Below, in pieces: positions 5,734-7,071 of a stretch of DNA of 7,071 bases. Source of the DNA: Spirochaetota bacterium. GTDB lineage: Bacteria; Spirochaetota; UBA4802; UB4802. The translations under genes and the position numbers were made by a program. How positions within the stretch are numbered: position 1 is the stretch's first letter; every line of letters starts with the position of its first letter. The stretch is from assembly GCA_018399855.1 (NCBI GenBank), contig JAGYNX010000100.1, positions 1 to 7,071 of the forward strand, in the 5' to 3' direction. The notes under the pieces are model-generated. The model was not told the origin of the DNA. It saw only the letters and a list, made by a program, of their open reading frames with translations, and searched no databases.

Positions 5734-7071
5734 TCACACCCTGAATTTCTCGAGTGCCTCGTTTAGCGACAGGGCCATTGACTTCAATTCATCAGCGCTT
5801 CTGGACAGGTCTTGTGCCCTTTCAACAAAAAGGCCCGCCTCAACGCTGACGGTTTGAATGGTATCGGTCACCTGGCCGGTATTCTGGCTCTGTTCGCTGG
5901 TTGATCGGGATAACTCATTAGAGAAATCGCTTATACCCCTGATATTCTGATTGATAACCGAGAAGTCTTCAACCCGTGCGGTAATGGTATGTATAAATCC
6001 ATTGATTATCTCAGCACTGTTTTCGATATTCTGCACAATGGAACCGAAGGCAGTATGCATCCTGTCAATATTCTTCATGTTATCCCGTATCTCTTCGTTT
6101 CCCTCGTTGATCAGGGCAGTGATATCCTTCACACTCTGGCCTGTACGGTCTGCCAGCTTGGATATTTCTTCAGCAACAACGGCAAATCCTTTTCCGTGAT
6201 CACCAGCCCTGGCAGCCTCGATTGACGCGTTTAATGACAAGAGGTTTACCTGTTCGGCTATATCAGAAATCAGCTGAATCACGTTCAGAATATTTTCATA
6301 ATGCTCAGCAACCCGTTGGAACCCCTCGGATGAAACCTTAACCATCTGGGCGCCCTCACCCGCGCTGTTCTCCACGTAGTCGAACGAGTTGTTCACCTTC
6401 TGGGCATCCTCGTTAAGCATATTCATGGCGTCATTTAACTGGCTTATGCGTTCCTGCAATTCCTGTATGTTTTTGTTCTCGTCTGATGAATCCGTGGCAA
6501 TTTTTGAGAAGGCATCGGCAATCTCATTTACCAGGCGGGCTGATTCATCCAGCAATTGGGCCTGTCGTGATGACGACGTATTGATAACCGAACCCGATTC
6601 AGCTATGGATTCTGAGAATGAAGTTACCCTTTCAGTCATTTCCTTAGACTGCCTGATAAAACTTGAGATCACATCTTTAAAACCAATGAAATGGCGCACA
6701 AAGTCTTCCATCACATCCCTTGACTTTACCAGCTTGATGTCCTTTGACAGGTCTCCGTTGATATAGTCCTGTAACATGGGCATAGCGATGTCTATTGAAC
6801 GGGAAAGTCCCACCAGGCGCAGGTTTACCAGGTAGCGAATTATGATATTGATCAAGAACATGATAATGGTGGCATAGAATGTGGCACTGTATACCCTGTT
6901 ATATATCCTTGATTCATCAAACACGAACACCAGTGATGTATTCTGCCCCTGCCTTTTATGATGGAAGAAAACTGATTTAGCACCATCAAACACACCTTCA
7001 AATTTTCCCTGTGTACTCGTCATTATCGAGTGAAGACTTTCCATTGTGTGGGTATACAAGAAATCCGGCTG
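5734..7071 (-). CDS. Methyl-accepting chemotaxis protein, N-terminus beyond window
   Basis: The frame stays open to the right edge, so the true start lies outside; 445 C-terminal residues are visible. Numbering from the visible first residue (Gln at 7071), about 61-84 is a membrane helix, preceded by some 55 residues of the outer sensor domain. A HAMP-like linker with a Gly-Asp-Leu motif (106-108) covers about 85-135, and a long coiled-coil signalling domain fills the rest. The cytoplasmic hairpin tip is clear at about 270-308, with Glu-Gln-Val-Asn-Leu-Leu-Ser-Leu-Asn-Ala-Ser-Ile-Glu-Ala-Ala-Arg-Ala-Gly and Gly-Phe-Ala-Val-Val-Ala-Glu-Glu, the site that contacts CheA and CheW. The protein ends in Leu-Glu-Lys-Phe-Arg-Val with no CheR-binding pentapeptide. 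The sensed ligand cannot be judged from the fragment. Its stop is 9 bases from the purB stop on the opposite strand. Confidence 0.95.
   Translation of the reverse strand, partial: QPDFLYTHTMESLHSIMTSTQGKFEGVFDGAKSVFFHHKRQGQNTSLVFVFDESRIYNRVYSATFYATIIMFLINIIIRYLVNLRLVGLSRSIDIAMPMLQDYINGDLSKDIKLVKSRDVMEDFVRHFIGFKDVISSFIRQSKEMTERVTSFSESIAESGSVINTSSSRQAQLLDESARLVNEIADAFSKIATDSSDENKNIQELQERISQLNDAMNMLNEDAQKVNNSFDYVENSAGEGAQMVKVSSEGFQRVAEHYENILNVIQLISDIAEQVNLLSLNASIEAARAGDHGKGFAVVAEEISKLADRTGQSVKDITALINEGNEEIRDNMKNIDRMHTAFGSIVQNIENSAEIINGFIHTITARVEDFSVINQNIRGISDFSNELSRSTSEQSQNTGQVTDTIQTVSVEAGLFVERAQDLSRSADELKSMALSLNEALEKFRV

Noticed and set aside
6389..6766. 125-codon plus-strand frame inside the chemotaxis gene
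   Set aside because: It lies opposite the unmistakable MCP signalling domain and its translation is the low-complexity mirror of that coiled coil.

Overview
The window reads as ordinary chromosomal DNA of a bacterium, at a moderate G+C content judged by eye. The organism is uncertain. A short-form TlyC/CorC-type CBS protein followed directly by recO, next to purB and a spirochaete-style methyl-accepting chemotaxis protein, fits a free-living spirochaete (Spirochaetota) best. That placement is inference from gene content and protein style, not from a marker gene.

Layout from left to right. Positions 1-333 hold no gene. This stretch has a very GC-rich hairpin-forming block at its left end, a 10-bp tandem motif that looks like interspersed-repeat debris, and a good sigma-70 promoter. 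Positions 334-1698 encode a complete APC-superfamily amino acid permease. Positions 1739-1945 are a 68-codon ORF that looks like the C-terminal end of a fold-type II PLP enzyme (ACC deaminase / D-cysteine desulfhydrase type) whose body is missing. A second clear promoter at 1958-1986 drives a 181-residue protein of unknown function (2022-2567). Next come tlyC (2656-3516) and recO (3516-4277), which share a TGATG stop/start and so are translationally coupled. After a 151-bp AT-rich gap with another promoter comes purB (4429-5724), full length with all the expected catalytic residues. The last gene lies on the minus strand, tail to tail with purB only 9 bp away. It is a methyl-accepting chemotaxis protein whose N-terminal sensor part runs off the right edge.

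The genes do not form one pathway. They cover amino acid uptake (permease), a CBS protein of the ion-homeostasis/hemolysin-like class, recombinational repair (RecO), purine synthesis (PurB) and chemotaxis (MCP). The permease and the PLP-enzyme remnant may once have been an uptake-plus-catabolism pair. I see no CRISPR array, transposase, integrase, tRNA, rRNA or defence-type cassette, and no convincing new multi-gene system. The most informative oddities are the PLP-enzyme remnant, the orphan 181-residue gene with its own promoter, the GC-rich block and tandem motif upstream, and a ribosome binding site whose spacing suggests a CTG start for tlyC.
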